From Tenodera sinensis (lineage: Eukaryota > Arthropoda > Insecta > Mantodea > Mantidae): a DNA stretch of 64,000 bases. The notes beneath the pieces were generated by a model that saw only the letters and a list, made by a program, of their open reading frames with translations, was not told where the DNA came from and did no database searches. Below, in pieces: positions 43,661 through 55,484 of the stretch (positions are counted from its first letter, which is position 1; every line of letters begins with the position of its first letter). Both the position numbers and the translations under genes were made by a program. The stretch covers positions 135,942,448 to 136,006,447 of the forward strand of contig CM060964.1 of the NCBI GenBank assembly GCA_030765045.1. The letters are read 5' to 3'.

Positions 43661-44690
43661 CACCTTGATACTCACTGACTTTTGTATAGTTCTAACCTAG
43701 CTATACGACAAATGAACTCTTGTTACCACTTCAAAATTTTACCTGCATATTATTGTACTTTAGCATGACTAACACTAAAACCTCTGAGTGGTCGTTTTGA
43801 CTGCTGTTTTCAATGTCCTGTTTCTACTACAATTGTTACCACACATTATTGCAAGTTGGTGACATTTTCTAAGTTATTGCATAGATCATATATACAAAAT
43901 TATTATTTACTTTTATGAAGTAGTTTTATTTTTATCTCCACTTATACTAAAAACTGCCAAGTAGTCATTTTGACCACAATTTTTACATTGTGCTGCAGCA
44001 CATTAGCACATGATCATTGGCTACTTGTGGTTCTGATGCACTTGTCACTTTGCTTTCAGGGGAAAATCTTTCCACTACCAACTTTACTTCCTCAAAATAT
44101 TAGAGAAAGAAGTTGACAGCTTCTATCCAAATTCCTCTTCTGATGACCTGAGACAGTACTTTTAGACTGGGAAGCCTCAAATAATACTTTTGGTTCATTA
44201 AGTGACAAATATAATGAGTGTGATTAGGTGTAATTAAGTAAAATGTAAATATTAGTTTCTACGCATATGTGTAATTGTTTTTGTAATTTTAATTGTATTA
44301 ATATGTCTTGAAATTATAAAATGTAGAAGTTCATATTAAAATACTGTCCGGGACCTGAGTTTAAAAAGCTAGATACTTGGACATTTTAGGAAAACAAGGC
44401 AGTTAGGTTGTCTCTCCACCCATATCTGTTCTAATGTCCCAAAGGGTGTTTCTCTTTTGTCGCATTATTCGGTAATGTACCACAACTGAAAGAGTGAGAC
44501 AGAACATCTCACTGGATATAACTTGGGGAATTCTCTGATCCAAGATGGCAGTTTAAAGGAGGGATTGGAGAAGACCCAATGAGAATCCACAATTTAAGTA
44601 CAAAATGTTAAGGCACATAAAGTTGTCTAGAAAGCCTGCCAACCAAAATGAAGTAAATTGCAGGGGCACTTAAAAGTAGATGAAATTGCA
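43661..44690. other. Unassigned DNA with a diverged internal duplication
   Basis: ACTAAAACCTCTGAGTGGTC (about 43,775) and ACTAAAAACTGCCAAGTAGTC-like sequence (about 43,948) are related segments about 170 bp apart, each followed by TTTTGAC. No coding motif is recognised. Confidence 0.4.
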
Positions 44691-44696
44691 GAACTC

Positions 44697-44790
44697 AAGA
44701 CAGTCTTCTTACCATCATGAGACAGTCTTCTCACCATCATGAGACAGTCTTTACCGTCGTGAGAAAGTCTCCATATAGTCGCCATACCAT
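44697..44790 (+). repeat. Short tandem repeat, unit about 22 bp
   Basis: GAGACAGTCTTCTCACCATC recurs three to four times with decay (AGACAGTCTTCTTACCATCA, GAGACAGTCTTTACCGTCGT, GAGAAAGTCTCC). Confidence 0.75.
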
Positions 44791-45719
44791 CGTCATACCA
44801 TCTACATGTAGTCTTCCTTACGTCTTCCTACAGTTTCAAACAATCTCACACACACTAACAGTAAAAGAAGGTGTCAAAGCAAAATAAAGAAACACTGCAA
44901 GTCAGTGCACCAAGTGAATCAAATGTGATTATTGCAGCTTAGAAGTACATCACATGTTAGTGTAGTTTGCACATAGTGGAGTGAGCCTAGTGCTAGAGGT
45001 GAAAAGAAGAATCGTGCAGAGATATTGTTTCTTTTTAAGTCATGTTGGTCAGTGCTGTCAAGATGAAGTAAAAGATAGTGTTTTGGCAAGGATACTAATG
45101 CTCAACTAGTGGTGAATATAAATTTAAAATAAATTAAATGAAATTCAGGAATGCTACTCCTGAGGTCACCACCTGAGGTCATTGCTCCTTTTACCAAAGG
45201 ATAGGGTCCATGTTATATGAACGAACCAATGGTAACACTAGCCAAAGACGTGCATCAAACCAGGACAGAAGGATTACGAGGTAAGAAGCTAGTCAGAGCC
45301 ATCAAGGAGGAGAGCAACAACCACTTCAGCAAGGTGCGAACCAGGTACTGTCTCAGATCTCAGGTTGTGAAGGAAAGAGTCTATCAGGTAACAGTTTGTT
45401 CTGGCGCTGAATGACAGATGGAGATTTCAGGAAAACTTCCTTTGCCACTAATATTAAACTTCACTTTAGGGATTTTATCCCTGATATTCTCAGCTATTTT
45501 GTGTAGTTTATGTGCTAGACATTTGAAATGTATCATGCTAAGGTATTTAAAAAAAATAGCAAACTTGGAGCTCTTAGCACATATGATGCAGTACCCAAGT
45601 ACAGCACCAGAACTTTATTTTCGTTAGGTCCTAATTCCATGAGTCCACTGTTGACAAATTAAGACATTGCTGCGTGATTTGCAAGAACTTAAGTAAGGCT
45701 TAGAAGCTCACCTGCTATG
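44791..45719. other. Unassigned DNA
   Basis: Open frames at 45,217-45,414 (includes RGKKLVRAIKEES) and 45,418-45,627 show no known motif. A host exon cannot be excluded but splice sites and phase do not support one clearly. Confidence 0.35.
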
Positions 45720-45779
45720 TGATTTGGTACAAAAACCCTACTAATCCCAAGGTTGCGGGCCCAGACCAGTGGTTTTTAA
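45720..45779 (+). mobile_element. SINE, left part, split by piggyBac
   Basis: CCAAGGTTGCGGGCCCAGAC and CAGTGGTTTTTAA form the part of a tRNA-derived SINE just after a degraded B box. The SINE resumes at 47,149 (AAGTGTGCTTAAAAACGACA). Joining the two at TTAA gives an uninterrupted repeat. Confidence 0.6.
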
Positions 45780-47148
45780 CCCTGGAACACTAACCCTATT
45801 CCTATAGTACATAAACACTAAGCCTCATAAAATTTACTACTGTTTATTTCTATTACAAAATACATTACTATTATCTCACAAATGTTTATGCCTGCCTCAT
45901 AAAATATTATCTTGACTCATTTAAACTGTTATGAGACAACAGAGACAGTTCTATCTCGTCTCACTTACAACAATTTGTGCCAAGATTTGCCCTATGTTCT
46001 TTGCAGTATGCATGGCGACATTCTTTGCAGTACGTTGTTGTCATTCTTCCTTTTTTAGAAGGACATACATGACAAATGGTTCTCTTGCCATTGGCCTGTG
46101 GTTCTGGCTTTTGGGAGAGTGACTGTTCTGGAAGAACATCCTGTATCATTACCCAGAGGTGTGTTTGTAAACTGGGGGACCCCAGTCTCTTCGTCATCCA
46201 CTGCATAGTGAGTTCCTCAGACAAGCATATTAGAAAGTCCTTCCTTGCCAATTTGTGTGTCCCTTGGCGCTGATTATTGTGACTTTGGACAACCCAGGCA
46301 TTTACGCAGCCAATATTAATCATGCCATAAAACATACACAGTGGCCATCGCCGCTTCTTTAGCCTGTCCAATGGGCGTCTGAACGAAGTGTGATTGTATT
46401 TCTGCTTGGTGTACTGCATCTTGAACGACTAGCAGGTTTCGCAGACCAGCGATGTTTGTTCTTCGCTGTCAGAATACTTTTTGGTGGTATCACAATATAT
46501 AGACTTTCAGGTGGCGAAGAAATGTTGCCGTTCTCTTCACTTTCAAATGCAGAATTACTAGAAGGTTCACATTCTAACCTTCTACTTTTACGTCCACGTT
46601 GCCTAGTTAGAGAAGAATTTTCATCGCTGCTCAGACACATATCAATATTTCGTCCTACCATATCTTCACCATCTGTATCAGTCATTATTACATCATCATC
46701 AGACTCCACATTATCAATTTCTTCGTCGGAGCTAAACTCAATCTCGGGGCTACTATCTTCTTCAAGAGCATTGCCATAATCTTTTTTCCAAAATTTGGGT
46801 CGTCTGCACGCAGAATACTCATCTGAAACGATCGAAAGCAATGATTCAACTGCTTTCCTGAATTGTTATTACACGTCCTGCTTTCCTGAATTCAGATTAT
46901 TACAAAAATAAATCTGCTTCCTTATGAAATTCTGGATACGTGAACACTAATCGTCGTAAAATTTACGACAAAGCACTTACTAACAATGCACTGTTGCATC
47001 CTATTTCAACAATGCACACCCACTGACAAAGCTCTTCAAAAGCTAGGAAGCTACTGAAAAGGAAATAATTGTGGCGCGAAAACTATAGGAGTAAAAGCAG
47101 GATTGCCAATCGTGTGTCTTAAAAATAACGAGGCTTAGCGTTCTAGGG
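45780..47148 (-). mobile_element. piggyBac element, internally deleted, with TTAA duplication
   Basis: Terminal inverted repeats CCCTGGAAC (45,780-45,788) and GTTCTAGGG (47,140-47,148) match at 8 of 9 positions. They are flanked by TTAA at 45,776-45,779 and 47,149-47,152. The 1,369-bp element codes on the minus strand for the two ends of a piggyBac transposase but lacks the catalytic middle. It is inserted in a SINE. Confidence 0.92.
45961..46841 (-). pseudogene. piggyBac transposase, N- and C-terminal parts fused by deletion
   Basis: Frame 46,841-46,400 encodes an acidic N-terminus (SDEEIDNVESDDDVIMTDTD) ending KNKHRWSAKPASRS. Frame 46,419-45,961 encodes the C-terminus: RRPLDRLKKRRWPLCMFYGM, a helical segment (LICLSEELTMQWMTKRLG), and the Cys-rich PHD/RING-like finger CHVCPSKKGRMTTTYCKEC then CKEHRANLG. 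The DDD catalytic domain (about 350 residues) is deleted and the frame changes at the junction. Full-length family members are about 550-600 residues. Confidence 0.88.
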
Positions 47149-47285
47149 TTAAGTGTGCTTAAAAACGACAGCTCCATGTCAGTAGATTTACTGGCATGTA
47201 AAAGAACTCCTGTGGGGTGGAATTCCGGCACACCGGCGATGCTGATGTGATCCTGGGAATTGACAGCATCGTTAAACAACAAAAT
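47149..47285 (+). mobile_element. SINE, right part, split by piggyBac
   Basis: AAGTGTGCTTAAAAACGACA is followed by CAGTAGATTTACTGGCATGT, AAAAGAACTCC, ATTCCGGCACACCGGCG and a tail CATCGTTAAACAACAAAAT. The segment GTAGATTTA...GGCATGTAAAAGAAC is shared with the SINE at 23,524-23,818 (there GTGGATTTATGGTATGTAAAAGAACC), so both belong to SINEs with a common body. Confidence 0.65.
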
Positions 47286-47770
47286 AATTTTAATTTTTTA
47301 AAGGTACAAATACCCAATACAACAATTGTCTTGTCTAATGCAATTCACATGTAAGATTCATCAAGTTCAACTTTCAGCTGAACTTCTTTTCTTCCCAGTC
47401 TTTCCTATGTTTCTTTAATTTTATACACCTGTTAAACTAATGTAGCACTGGGCCTTGAACTCTGAAGAAGCTATTTCATCAGAAAATCATGGTTATAGAC
47501 CTATGCCTCCCCCACCCAGTAAAAGAGGGACAAAGATACAAATAAGATAAAGGCTTTGTAAAGGAATATGCATCAAAGTGAAAAGAAAGTCAACATTATT
47601 CTGAACTGACTCAAGAACATTCTAAGGTTAGTGTGCCTCACCTATGACTCTGATCTCGTGGTTGATTGGAGTGGTTTGATTATAAAATAATTAATACTGA
47701 AGTTTTTTTTCTTATTATCCTGCGAACGTTTATTTTCCTTGCCACATTAACATCAATATTTACAATTGAA
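47286..47770. other. Unassigned AT-rich DNA
   Basis: No feature recognised. Confidence 0.4.
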
Positions 47771-47771
47771 C

Positions 47772-48014
47772 TTTTTTTTTGTAGTGTTTAACGCCCGCTT
47801 TTACTACGTATGGCACCACAGGCGATGACACTGATGATACATGGAATGAAGATGGAGCACCAGTGGAATGAGGTGGCAGGGGAAACCAGAGAACCTGGAG
47901 CAAATCCGCCCCAGTGCCACTTCATCCACCACAAATCCCACATGCGGTTGCCTGGGGTTGAACTCGGGCTGTTTTGGTGAGAAGCAAATAGTCTAACCAC
48001 TCGGCTATGGCACC
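47772..48014 (-). mobile_element. tRNA-derived SINE
   Basis: Minus strand starts GGTGCCATAGCCGAGTGGTT, a good tRNA 5' end and A box. About 45 bp later comes GCCCGAGTTCAACCCC, a B box. A 170-bp body follows and a poly-A of 9 (T run 47,772-47,780 on the plus strand). The head resembles a Leu- or Ser-type tRNA. It is not called as a tRNA gene because the acceptor stem is not closed and the body continues past the T arm. Confidence 0.82.
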
Positions 48015-48318
48015 TTCTCTTTAAAAACCATATACAGTCATCACGTATTTCCACTTGCTCACAATACTGACATTCCCAATTATTGCTCATTTGAACTTAT
48101 GAACTTAGCGTGTTGAACACTGCTGAGTAAGACTTCTGTGGAAAACATGTATCTGAGAGCTGCTACAAAGCGCACCTTAGTTTTGCTTGAAACATCCTCC
48201 CCTTGTTTTGTACCTCCTATTGGCACTTTTGCGATACTTTTTGGTAGAGATCTATCCTGATTTCGTGATTACCAGATGTCTACCAATGGGTAATTCTTAT
48301 GTCAAAATGCATCTTTAA

Positions 48319-49740
48319 GGGGAGGCATCAGTGAAATTTGGACAAAAATGACAAAAAATGTGATTTTTCGTTTTTTGCCTTAAAATTATGTCTGTACCTT
48401 GTACTTTCAGAATCTACCATCGTTTACTCCTCATCGCCATTTAAAAGGCCGTTATGCCATGATTTAAATGCCCATGTGCGGGTGGGAGTGGCTGCTGAAA
48501 TGCATTCATTACCCCATTGCAGCAAAATCGCGTACAATTTTGAAGTTTAAATTGGACGGTCTGATTCAGTTCTGGTGGATGTAAGCAGAGACATCTTGTG
48601 GGATTTTCTGCAAACATTCATGCCGGTGAAACAAACGAATGTTTCCTGTTTTAACATGTGTGTACCACGTGGTTGTATTTCTCTGAATTTTATTCAAGAT
48701 TACACAGCTTGAAGAAGAGAGAAGTCATCTTTATTGTGGTGTACATTTAGATAAGTAGAGTTTAGAATAAGAATAAGTATAATATAGAATAAGATAAGGC
48801 AGGGAATACTAAATAAGTGTCTTCTTGCTCTAAGTGAAAATCTAAATTCTTTATTTAGCTATTTGTAAACACACAAGCCGCTAATACTCTTCTCACTATT
48901 ATCATTTATTGCAAAGCTGTAAAGATTGTACATTAAGTGGACCAGATTTTTATTAAATTATTATTAACTGGTATAAAAATATTGTAATGTGGGTAAGCAA
49001 AAGCAAACAAAGAAATCTCTTGCAGCAAGAAAAAATATAATGCCTAGATGGCAAACTGGCAAATCTCAGGGGGGAAACAAGCATAACTAGATCTACAGTA
49101 GATCTTGAAGGAGCACGTTCAAGTAGTAAAAAATTGCAGTGACTTCAGCTATCAGTGAATTTAAATATGAGTTGTGAGACTACTCTCTATGTAAAGGAAA
49201 GAGTCACAGCTAGTAATGTAAGTCCAGTAAGCAAAAGAATTAGTAATGTTAGGGATAAGGGAAGATTAAAGCAGAGTGCACTGAGTACATTAAATACATT
49301 CAAATCAGCAAAAAAACAGTTAAGAGTAGCAAAACTTAAAGAAGAAGAAGCTTAACAGTTAACTGAAGGACCTTCACATGGTCCAGGGGAATTCTAAAGC
49401 AGTAAATGTATGTTGTCATACACTTAAAACTTTAAAGTCATTTTTCTCTGCTTTCTATTTTTTTCACATTTTTCAATCTTCAAAATGCATCTTCTAATAC
49501 AGTTCTTAATAGATTTCTTTTACATTTTGCACACATGTTCTTAGATAGTTGCTTCATAAAACTTGGTATTTTAAATGCTGTAGATGGAGTAGTTTAATTG
49601 TTATTGAATTTTTATTTTGAAAATTATTAACAATTTGAAAAAAAAATGGACATTGAGGTATTCAATATTTTTTTTCTCCAAATTTTCACATCATTGTGAC
49701 AAAAATTGTGGATTTTTGTCATTTTCACAGATGCCTCCCC
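48319..49740. mobile_element. TTAA-flanked DNA element with GGGGAGGCATC termini
   Basis: The left end is GGGGAGGCATCAGTGAAA (48,319 onward). The right end is its complement (TTTTCACAGATGCCTCCCC, ending 49,740). Both are flanked by TTAA (48,315-48,318 and 49,741-49,744). A second subterminal match (AAAATGACAAAAA near both ends) extends the inverted repeat to about 40 bp. TTAA duplications occur in piggyBac and Kolobok. The GGGG terminus is unlike ordinary piggyBac CCC ends. A short plus-strand coding trace (QKQTKKSLAARKNIMPRWQT at about 48,990-49,055; frame 49,155-49,355, Lys-rich) may be a transposase N-terminus. Confidence 0.75.
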
Positions 49741-49744
49741 TTAA

Positions 49745-50750
49745 GGGGGTTCACACTGAGTGAACATGCATCCCACTTAGGATGAACTAAAGATCCTAAA
49801 AATTCTGGACATGGCTTTGTTTGTATTGTTTGGCAACCTTGCGTTAATAGCTGTTTTTCCCTGAATGTTACAAATTCCTGCAAGTGTTTCCCTGCGTTTT
49901 AGATAAATGGTTTTAATGAATGTTACTGACATACATTGTTATTGTTAGTCATAATCATAGTCATTGTTAGGCTGATGTTTCCTGTTTTCAAGGCAGTTTC
50001 ACAGCCCCAACATGTTTATCTGAAAAAAATAATTCAGTTGTCATTCTTTGTTCCCCTTAAGTTTGACCCTTACAGACTTTAATTAAAATATAGTGGCTTT
50101 ATATACTGTAAATTCCAATAAAATTAATAATATGAAAGCCTATGATAATAATCTATAATCTTTCTAAAACTTATACAAGAGGGATACCTAAATGGACAGA
50201 TTAACACTCATTGTTACAAAAATATAGGTCCCATTGAACTACATCATGCTCTGTTAAATATTTTTTGCAGTATTATGTAGTATATTAAAAAATATGAATG
50301 CATAAAATGTGTTCAAAGCAACATAGCTCAAATGTTCATGTGAAGCTGACTGCTTAGAATGCATGCATGTAAACAAATCAATACTGTTAAAACTGTTTCA
50401 ATGTAAATATGAATTTAGCTATTTTGACTAACATGATGTTAATAGGAAAGTGAACCATTATATGAATTGTCATTTTATCTCTTTGATGTTATTTAAAATG
50501 GAGAAAGCTTTACTTTGACTTTTCTTATCCTTTTGCCTATGGCAGAGACTACTCTTTTATTCCATAAGAGTGAGTTCTATTTTAAAAGGAAGGCAAAGAA
50601 ATACTTTTGATAAGCATAATCCCTTGTTCAGAGTAGCATTCATGTAAGTATATGGAACACTATTTTAAGTCACAAAAGTACAGGATGCTTATATGGAACA
50701 CCTTTTAATAAAATATACAAAGAATGCTTTCCTTACACATGGAAAAGACC
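49745..50750. other. Unassigned AT-rich DNA
   Basis: No feature recognised. Confidence 0.4.
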
Positions 50751-50816
50751 ATAGCTACCTATGGTTTAGAATTATATAAATTTCCTTTGTTTCTACCCCT
50801 TTAGATTGATATCAAG

Positions 50817-51944
50817 ATGGCGTCGGGCTGTGTCGTAACGCGTAGTATGAAGCAGAAAATTAACGCAAATAATAGTAATAGTATTGATAATACAAACAAG
50901 GAAGATAACTTTGGGCTCACAAATGGCAGAGGAGTGACTGAAAATAAAGGTAAAAATTTTACAAAAACCAAAGACGTAAATTACGACCAAATAGAAAATG
51001 CTTCATGTGAACACCGGGAGCCATGTGTGCGTAGCGAATATGAGGCGGTAGCGTCACTTCAACTAGTAATTGATATCTTGAACAAAGATTTGCAAGCTGC
51101 ACAGAAAGAGGTGATGAAGTTACGCTTTCAGAATGAAAAATTGACGCAGGAGGTAGGAAAACTGGAAAAGGACAAAAATGAATTAAATATAGAAAAAAAT
51201 CGACTTCAATCCCAGTTGGAAATGGAGAACAACGGATATGTGTATGTTGGAAGTAAACACAATCGACGGTACTCTGATAGCGTCCTTAGATGCAATCAGA
51301 ACAAACTACATGAAAAAGATGATACTAGGACTGATTTTACAACCCTGAATAAATATCAACTGCTGCAAGAAGAAAAAGAAGAAACCAACGGAAAACGGAA
51401 CTACAGTGTTAGGAAATTGCAGAAGGAGAATCAAATAAGTAGAAGAGTGACTATACTTGGAGACTCTATGCTCAAGTTTTCTGGGAGCATCTGCAGAAAA
51501 TAAGGCTACGCGGTAAATTGCTTTCCGGGGATTAAGATAGGGGAGTTGAAACATCAAGTCGAGAAAAAGGAGATAGTTAAAAGTGACACGGAAATTGTTC
51601 TGCTGCACGTCGGAACGAATAATATCAAGAGAGGTGTCTGTGCAGAAGAAATCATGGGCGAAACGATGGATCTAATTGAAAGTGTCAGAGGAGCTGCGCC
51701 GAGTGCAAAAGTGATTGTAAGTGGCGTGTTAAGAAGACGCGACACAACGAATAGAAAAGTGCAACGCATCAATCGTGAACTGAACTGGTTGTGTGAAAAA
51801 CGCGAGTGTACATTTGTGGATGGTAATTTCTGGATCCACAACCTAGACTTCGCCAGAGATGGTGTACATTTGAACAGACGTGGCTCCTATAAATTTGGTG
51901 ATTTATTGGGTGCTGTAGTATCTTCCGTTGATAAGGGAAACTAG
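50817..51944 (+). pseudogene. CR1-like LINE ORF1: coiled coil plus SGNH/GDSL esterase
   Basis: ATG 50,817 (MASGCVVTRSMKQK) opens a 228-codon frame. A coiled coil spans about residues 75-140 (LQAAQKEVMKLRFQNEKLTQ and following heptads). The frame reaches RRVTILGDSMLKFSG (block I Gly-Asp-Ser, about 51,455) and stops at 51,501. A frameshift then gives 51,546-51,944 with IVLLHVGTNNIKRG (block III GxN) and ARDGVHLNRRG (block V DxxH, about 51,860). This SGNH arrangement is found in ORF1 of CR1-group LINEs, where it may aid RNP or membrane-lipid interaction. The catalytic Ser, Asn, Asp and His positions are all visible; only the single frameshift near 51,500 breaks it. Confidence 0.85.
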
Positions 51945-51955
51945 TAAGGAATGAG

Positions 51956-53107
51956 GTGGGTGTTAAACCAACAAATGAAGTGAAAAAACCTTTAATACAA
52001 ACGAATAGTCAAAAAACTAGTGGGCAGTGGCTTGAAGAAAATGAAATTGATTATGTGAGTATTGCTAACTTCAGATTAGGTAGTAGGTTAAAAAATGGTG
52101 GGGTAGCAATCTATATTCATAACTCAATACGAGCAAGAAACCTTGAGAACTTACAAAAGTTTGGTATAGAAAAGGTTTTAGAGGTAACAGGATTAGTAAT
52201 AGACACACACAAGACCATAATCATAACATTATATAGATCACCAGAAGGGGATACTAGCATTTTTCTTGAAGGTATTGAAAAGGTCTTGACAAATCTGCTT
52301 CCTTTTAAATATAATGTAATAATATGTGGTGATATAAATGCACATTTTGACATTACCAAACAAAGTAACACAGTAAGTAAATTTCAAAATTTACTACAGC
52401 GGATGGGCTATCACTGTGCAAATAAAACTCCTACTCGCGGAACTGCATGCCTCGATAATATCATAACCAATGTAAAACAAGCATGCTATACAATCAAGGT
52501 GGGGGATTATCAGATATCAGATCATAAGCCTCTAATCTTTGAGACAAGTATGGCAAAAACCCCTTCTCACAAAACTGGAAAAATAATAAGCGAGATTAGA
52601 GACCTTAGCACAGATTCTGTAAATAAATTTAAGGATAACTTGTTGTCAGTGAACTGGTGTGGGATACTTGGTAACAATAGGGGGTCAGCTGAAGAAATGT
52701 TTGAACACTTTTTTAATACTTTCATTAGTCTGTTTAACAGCTCATGCAAGAAACAAAAACGAATCATAAACTCCAATAAAAAAGCTAAACCAGTTAGCAG
52801 TATTAAGTGGTACAATTCAGGACTAGAAAGAATGAAAAATAAGCTAATACTGCTTCAAGATATGCATAAAAAAGACCCAAATCCCTGTCTACTAAATACA
52901 ATAAGAAACTATAGAAAACGTTATAGAACAGCACTCTTGGATGCAAAAAAAGAGTCAAATAAAAGTAAAATAGAAAACTCTAGCAACAGATGTAAAGCAG
53001 CTTGGTCAATAATTAATTCCATAACGGGTAAAAATAGAAAAGACAATATAAATGAAAGCATAACTCCTGATGATTTCAATAACTTTTTTATAGAATCAGT
53101 CAGAGAC
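51956..53107 (+). pseudogene. CR1-like LINE ORF2: endonuclease with N-terminal deletion
   Basis: The frame has LEENEIDYVSIANFRLGSR, KNGGVAIYIHNSIRA, IITLYRSPEGD, VIICGDINAHFD (GDxN), ACLDNIITN and YQISDHKPLIFE (SDH), followed by a long helical linker. The first catalytic Asn and Glu motifs (LNxxS and LCLSEHWL in relatives) are missing: QTNSQKTSGQ runs directly into WLEENEIDY, which indicates a deletion near 52,025. The endonuclease cannot be functional. The frame shifts near 53,098 into the reverse transcriptase. Confidence 0.82.
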
Positions 53108-54707
53108 TGATTTAAAGGTAAATTCTTGTGCAGACACAGCTATATCATTTATTAATAATATAAATTGGGGAGAGGAGAATGACCAATTTGTGCTTAGAGA
53201 AGTAACCTGTAGAGAAGTAGAAAAGGTAACAAAAAGACTTAAAAACTCAAAAAGTAGCGATGTATATGACATTTCAAATAATGTTCTTAAAGAAATTATA
53301 CCACATATTGTAGTTCCATTCACCTATTGTATTAATAGCTGCTTTAATGAAGGTGTTTTTCCCAAGGTACTAAAATTATCCAAAGTAACGCCAATATATA
53401 AAAAGGGTGAAAGGGAGAAGACAAGCAGCTATAGACCAATTTCACTGATACCCACATTTGCTAAAATCGTAGAAGGCCTCATAAAAAGTCAGCTACAAGA
53501 GTATTTTGAAAATCGAAATTTATTTTATCAAAATCAGTTTGGGTATAGAACTGGAAAATCAACTATAAATGCAGTAGACTCTTTTGTAGAGAAAATACAC
53601 CAAGTTTTTGAGGAAGGTGCTTTTGCACAAGGCACATTCTGTGACTTAAGCAAAGCGTTTGACTGCGTTGATCATGGCATCTTGATAAAGAAACTTGAAT
53701 TGTATGGGGTTCAGGGCCCTAACTTGAATATCTTTAAGTCATATTTAATAAATCGTAAACAGCTAGTCTCAATTGGAAGAAAATATTCACAGATCACTGA
53801 TGTAAAAATAGGTGTTCCACAGGGCTCAGTGCTTGGACCACTGCTTTTTTTAATAATGATTAATGATGTGCCAAATTGTTATCCATCTCATACTGTTGTC
53901 TATGCAGATGACACATCATTTCGTAACATAAACAACACATTTGATCTGCTGTCACAGTCTGTCCAAGAGAATATAAAAAATGCCCAAATATGGTTTAGAA
54001 GCAATGGGTTTTTTATGAATGAAAGTAAATCACAAAATATTCTTTTCACATTAAAAAATAGTAACAATTTATGTCACAACACAAGTGAGACCGTTAAATT
54101 TCTTGGAATGTTAATTGATAATCATCTATCTTGGAACTCTCACATTGATTCTGTATGCAGTAAGCTGTCGAGAACAGTGTTCTTATTAGCGAACTTAAAG
54201 AGGGCAGTCCCAAATGAATTTGTTCGTATGGCTTATTTTTAATTTTTTCAAAGCATTTTTAGGTATGGTTTGCTATTATGGGGGAGTAGCCCAAGAATAG
54301 CAGATGTGCTAAAGATTCAAAAGAAGGTCATTAGAATACTGACAAATTCTAATAAAACTGATCACTGTAAGCCACTTTTTAAAACGCTGGAAATACTGAC
54401 TGTCGTTAATTTATACCTATATGATGTGCTTGTATATGTCAAAGAAAATGAACAAAATTATAATACCAGAAGTGAAATGCACACATACAACACAAGAAAC
54501 CGGAACAGAGTGGATGCACCATATCTCAGACTGCAAAAGTCCTCAAGGTACTACAAGTTAAATGGTATAAAAATATTTAATTCACTTCCTTTAGAAACAC
54601 GCAGTACAAATATTAAAAAATTTAAGGAAAAAATATATAAATGGCTAGCAAAAACTCCTTCCTACAGCACTCAAGAATACTTAGATATAAGTAAACATGA
54701 CTTGTAA
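53098..54707 (+). pseudogene. CR1-like LINE ORF2: reverse transcriptase and C-terminal domain
   Basis: After a one-nucleotide frameshift the frame reads LKNSKSSDVYDISNNVLK, KKGEREKTSSYRPISLIP, FYQNQFGYRTGKSTINAV, FCDLSKAFDCVDHGILI (motif A), IGVPQGSVLGPLLFLIMIND (motif B) and VVYADDTSF (motif C, 53,898-53,924). All catalytic Asp residues are present. A single TAA at 54,240-54,242 separates this from the same-frame continuation RYGLLLWGSSPRIADVLKIQ to the final stop at 54,705. The C-terminal domain ends KFKEKIYKWLAKTPSYS, as usual for CR1/L2-type proteins. Confidence 0.88.
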
Positions 54708-54871
54708 AACATATGTAAATATTACGATCCCTTCAGTGTATATATATCTAGAAATTTTTGTTTGTTTCATTAGTTGTAAGTTACAGACGAAGCCTATTGT
54801 AATTATTGTAATTACCAAATGGTGAATAAACTATTACTATTACTATTTATAACAGATTTAAGCTACCTATG

Positions 54872-55480
54872 TTTCATACTTACATATTATACTGCAAATT
54901 GTGGTGGAACAAAATAGGGCAGCCATTACACCAGTACTCACTTTTCTTCAAAGCTGTGGTATCCTTCAGTGAATATTTTTTGCTAACTTCAGTGCCTATG
55001 AGTTTAAAGCCTAAATATGAGTCATGTACACCAAAATGACTTTGAAAACTTACCTCCGCTCATCAGGAAGCTTTAAGGAAGTAGCAGTATAGGTCGTCTA
55101 TCATCTTAGCAGAGCTACACAATTGTGAAAAAGGCTAATGGTAATTCATTCCATAGTGAGTTGTTCTGATGTGTTCTTGACTTGTTTCTCAACCTCCCTC
55201 ATGAAAATTATGCTGTTTAGAAGGTATAATACACATGATGACATGACACTTTTCTCTATACAATAAAACCACTCTATTTAGAGATACAAAACTTTTAAAA
55301 TTTAATATATCTTAAAAACTACCCAACATATACATATAACCAAGTATGACTACATATAAATATTCTTCATCATTGTTCTTACTGACACCTTTTAGATGGT
55401 TTACTTTACTTGTAATCAGAAAACCAACAAACACAATATATGCAAGGATTTATTTGTATATAAAAGTTGGAGTTTCTTAC
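54872..55480. other. Unassigned AT-rich DNA
   Basis: No feature recognised. Confidence 0.4.
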
Positions 55481-55484
55481 TATT

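Larger units (their letters stand above)
50764..54860 (+). mobile_element. CR1/L2-like LINE, nearly full length
   Basis: This is a two-ORF non-LTR element of 4.1 kb: ORF1 with coiled coil and SGNH hydrolase, ORF2 with APE endonuclease and reverse transcriptase, and a 3' tail of short ATTACT repeats (about 54,825-54,846). AGCTACCTATG occurs at 50,753-50,763 and 54,861-54,871 and may be the target duplication. Because 13 bp of non-repeat sequence lies between the tail repeat and the right copy, that boundary is not certain. Few inactivating changes are present compared with other elements in the window. Confidence 0.85.

Noticed and set aside
45217..45414. 65-codon plus-strand frame with basic residues as a host exon
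   Set aside because: No clear acceptor/donor pair with matching phase and no recognisable domain.
47772..48014. tRNA gene on the minus strand
   Set aside because: A and B boxes are present but the acceptor stem is not closed and a SINE body with poly-A follows.
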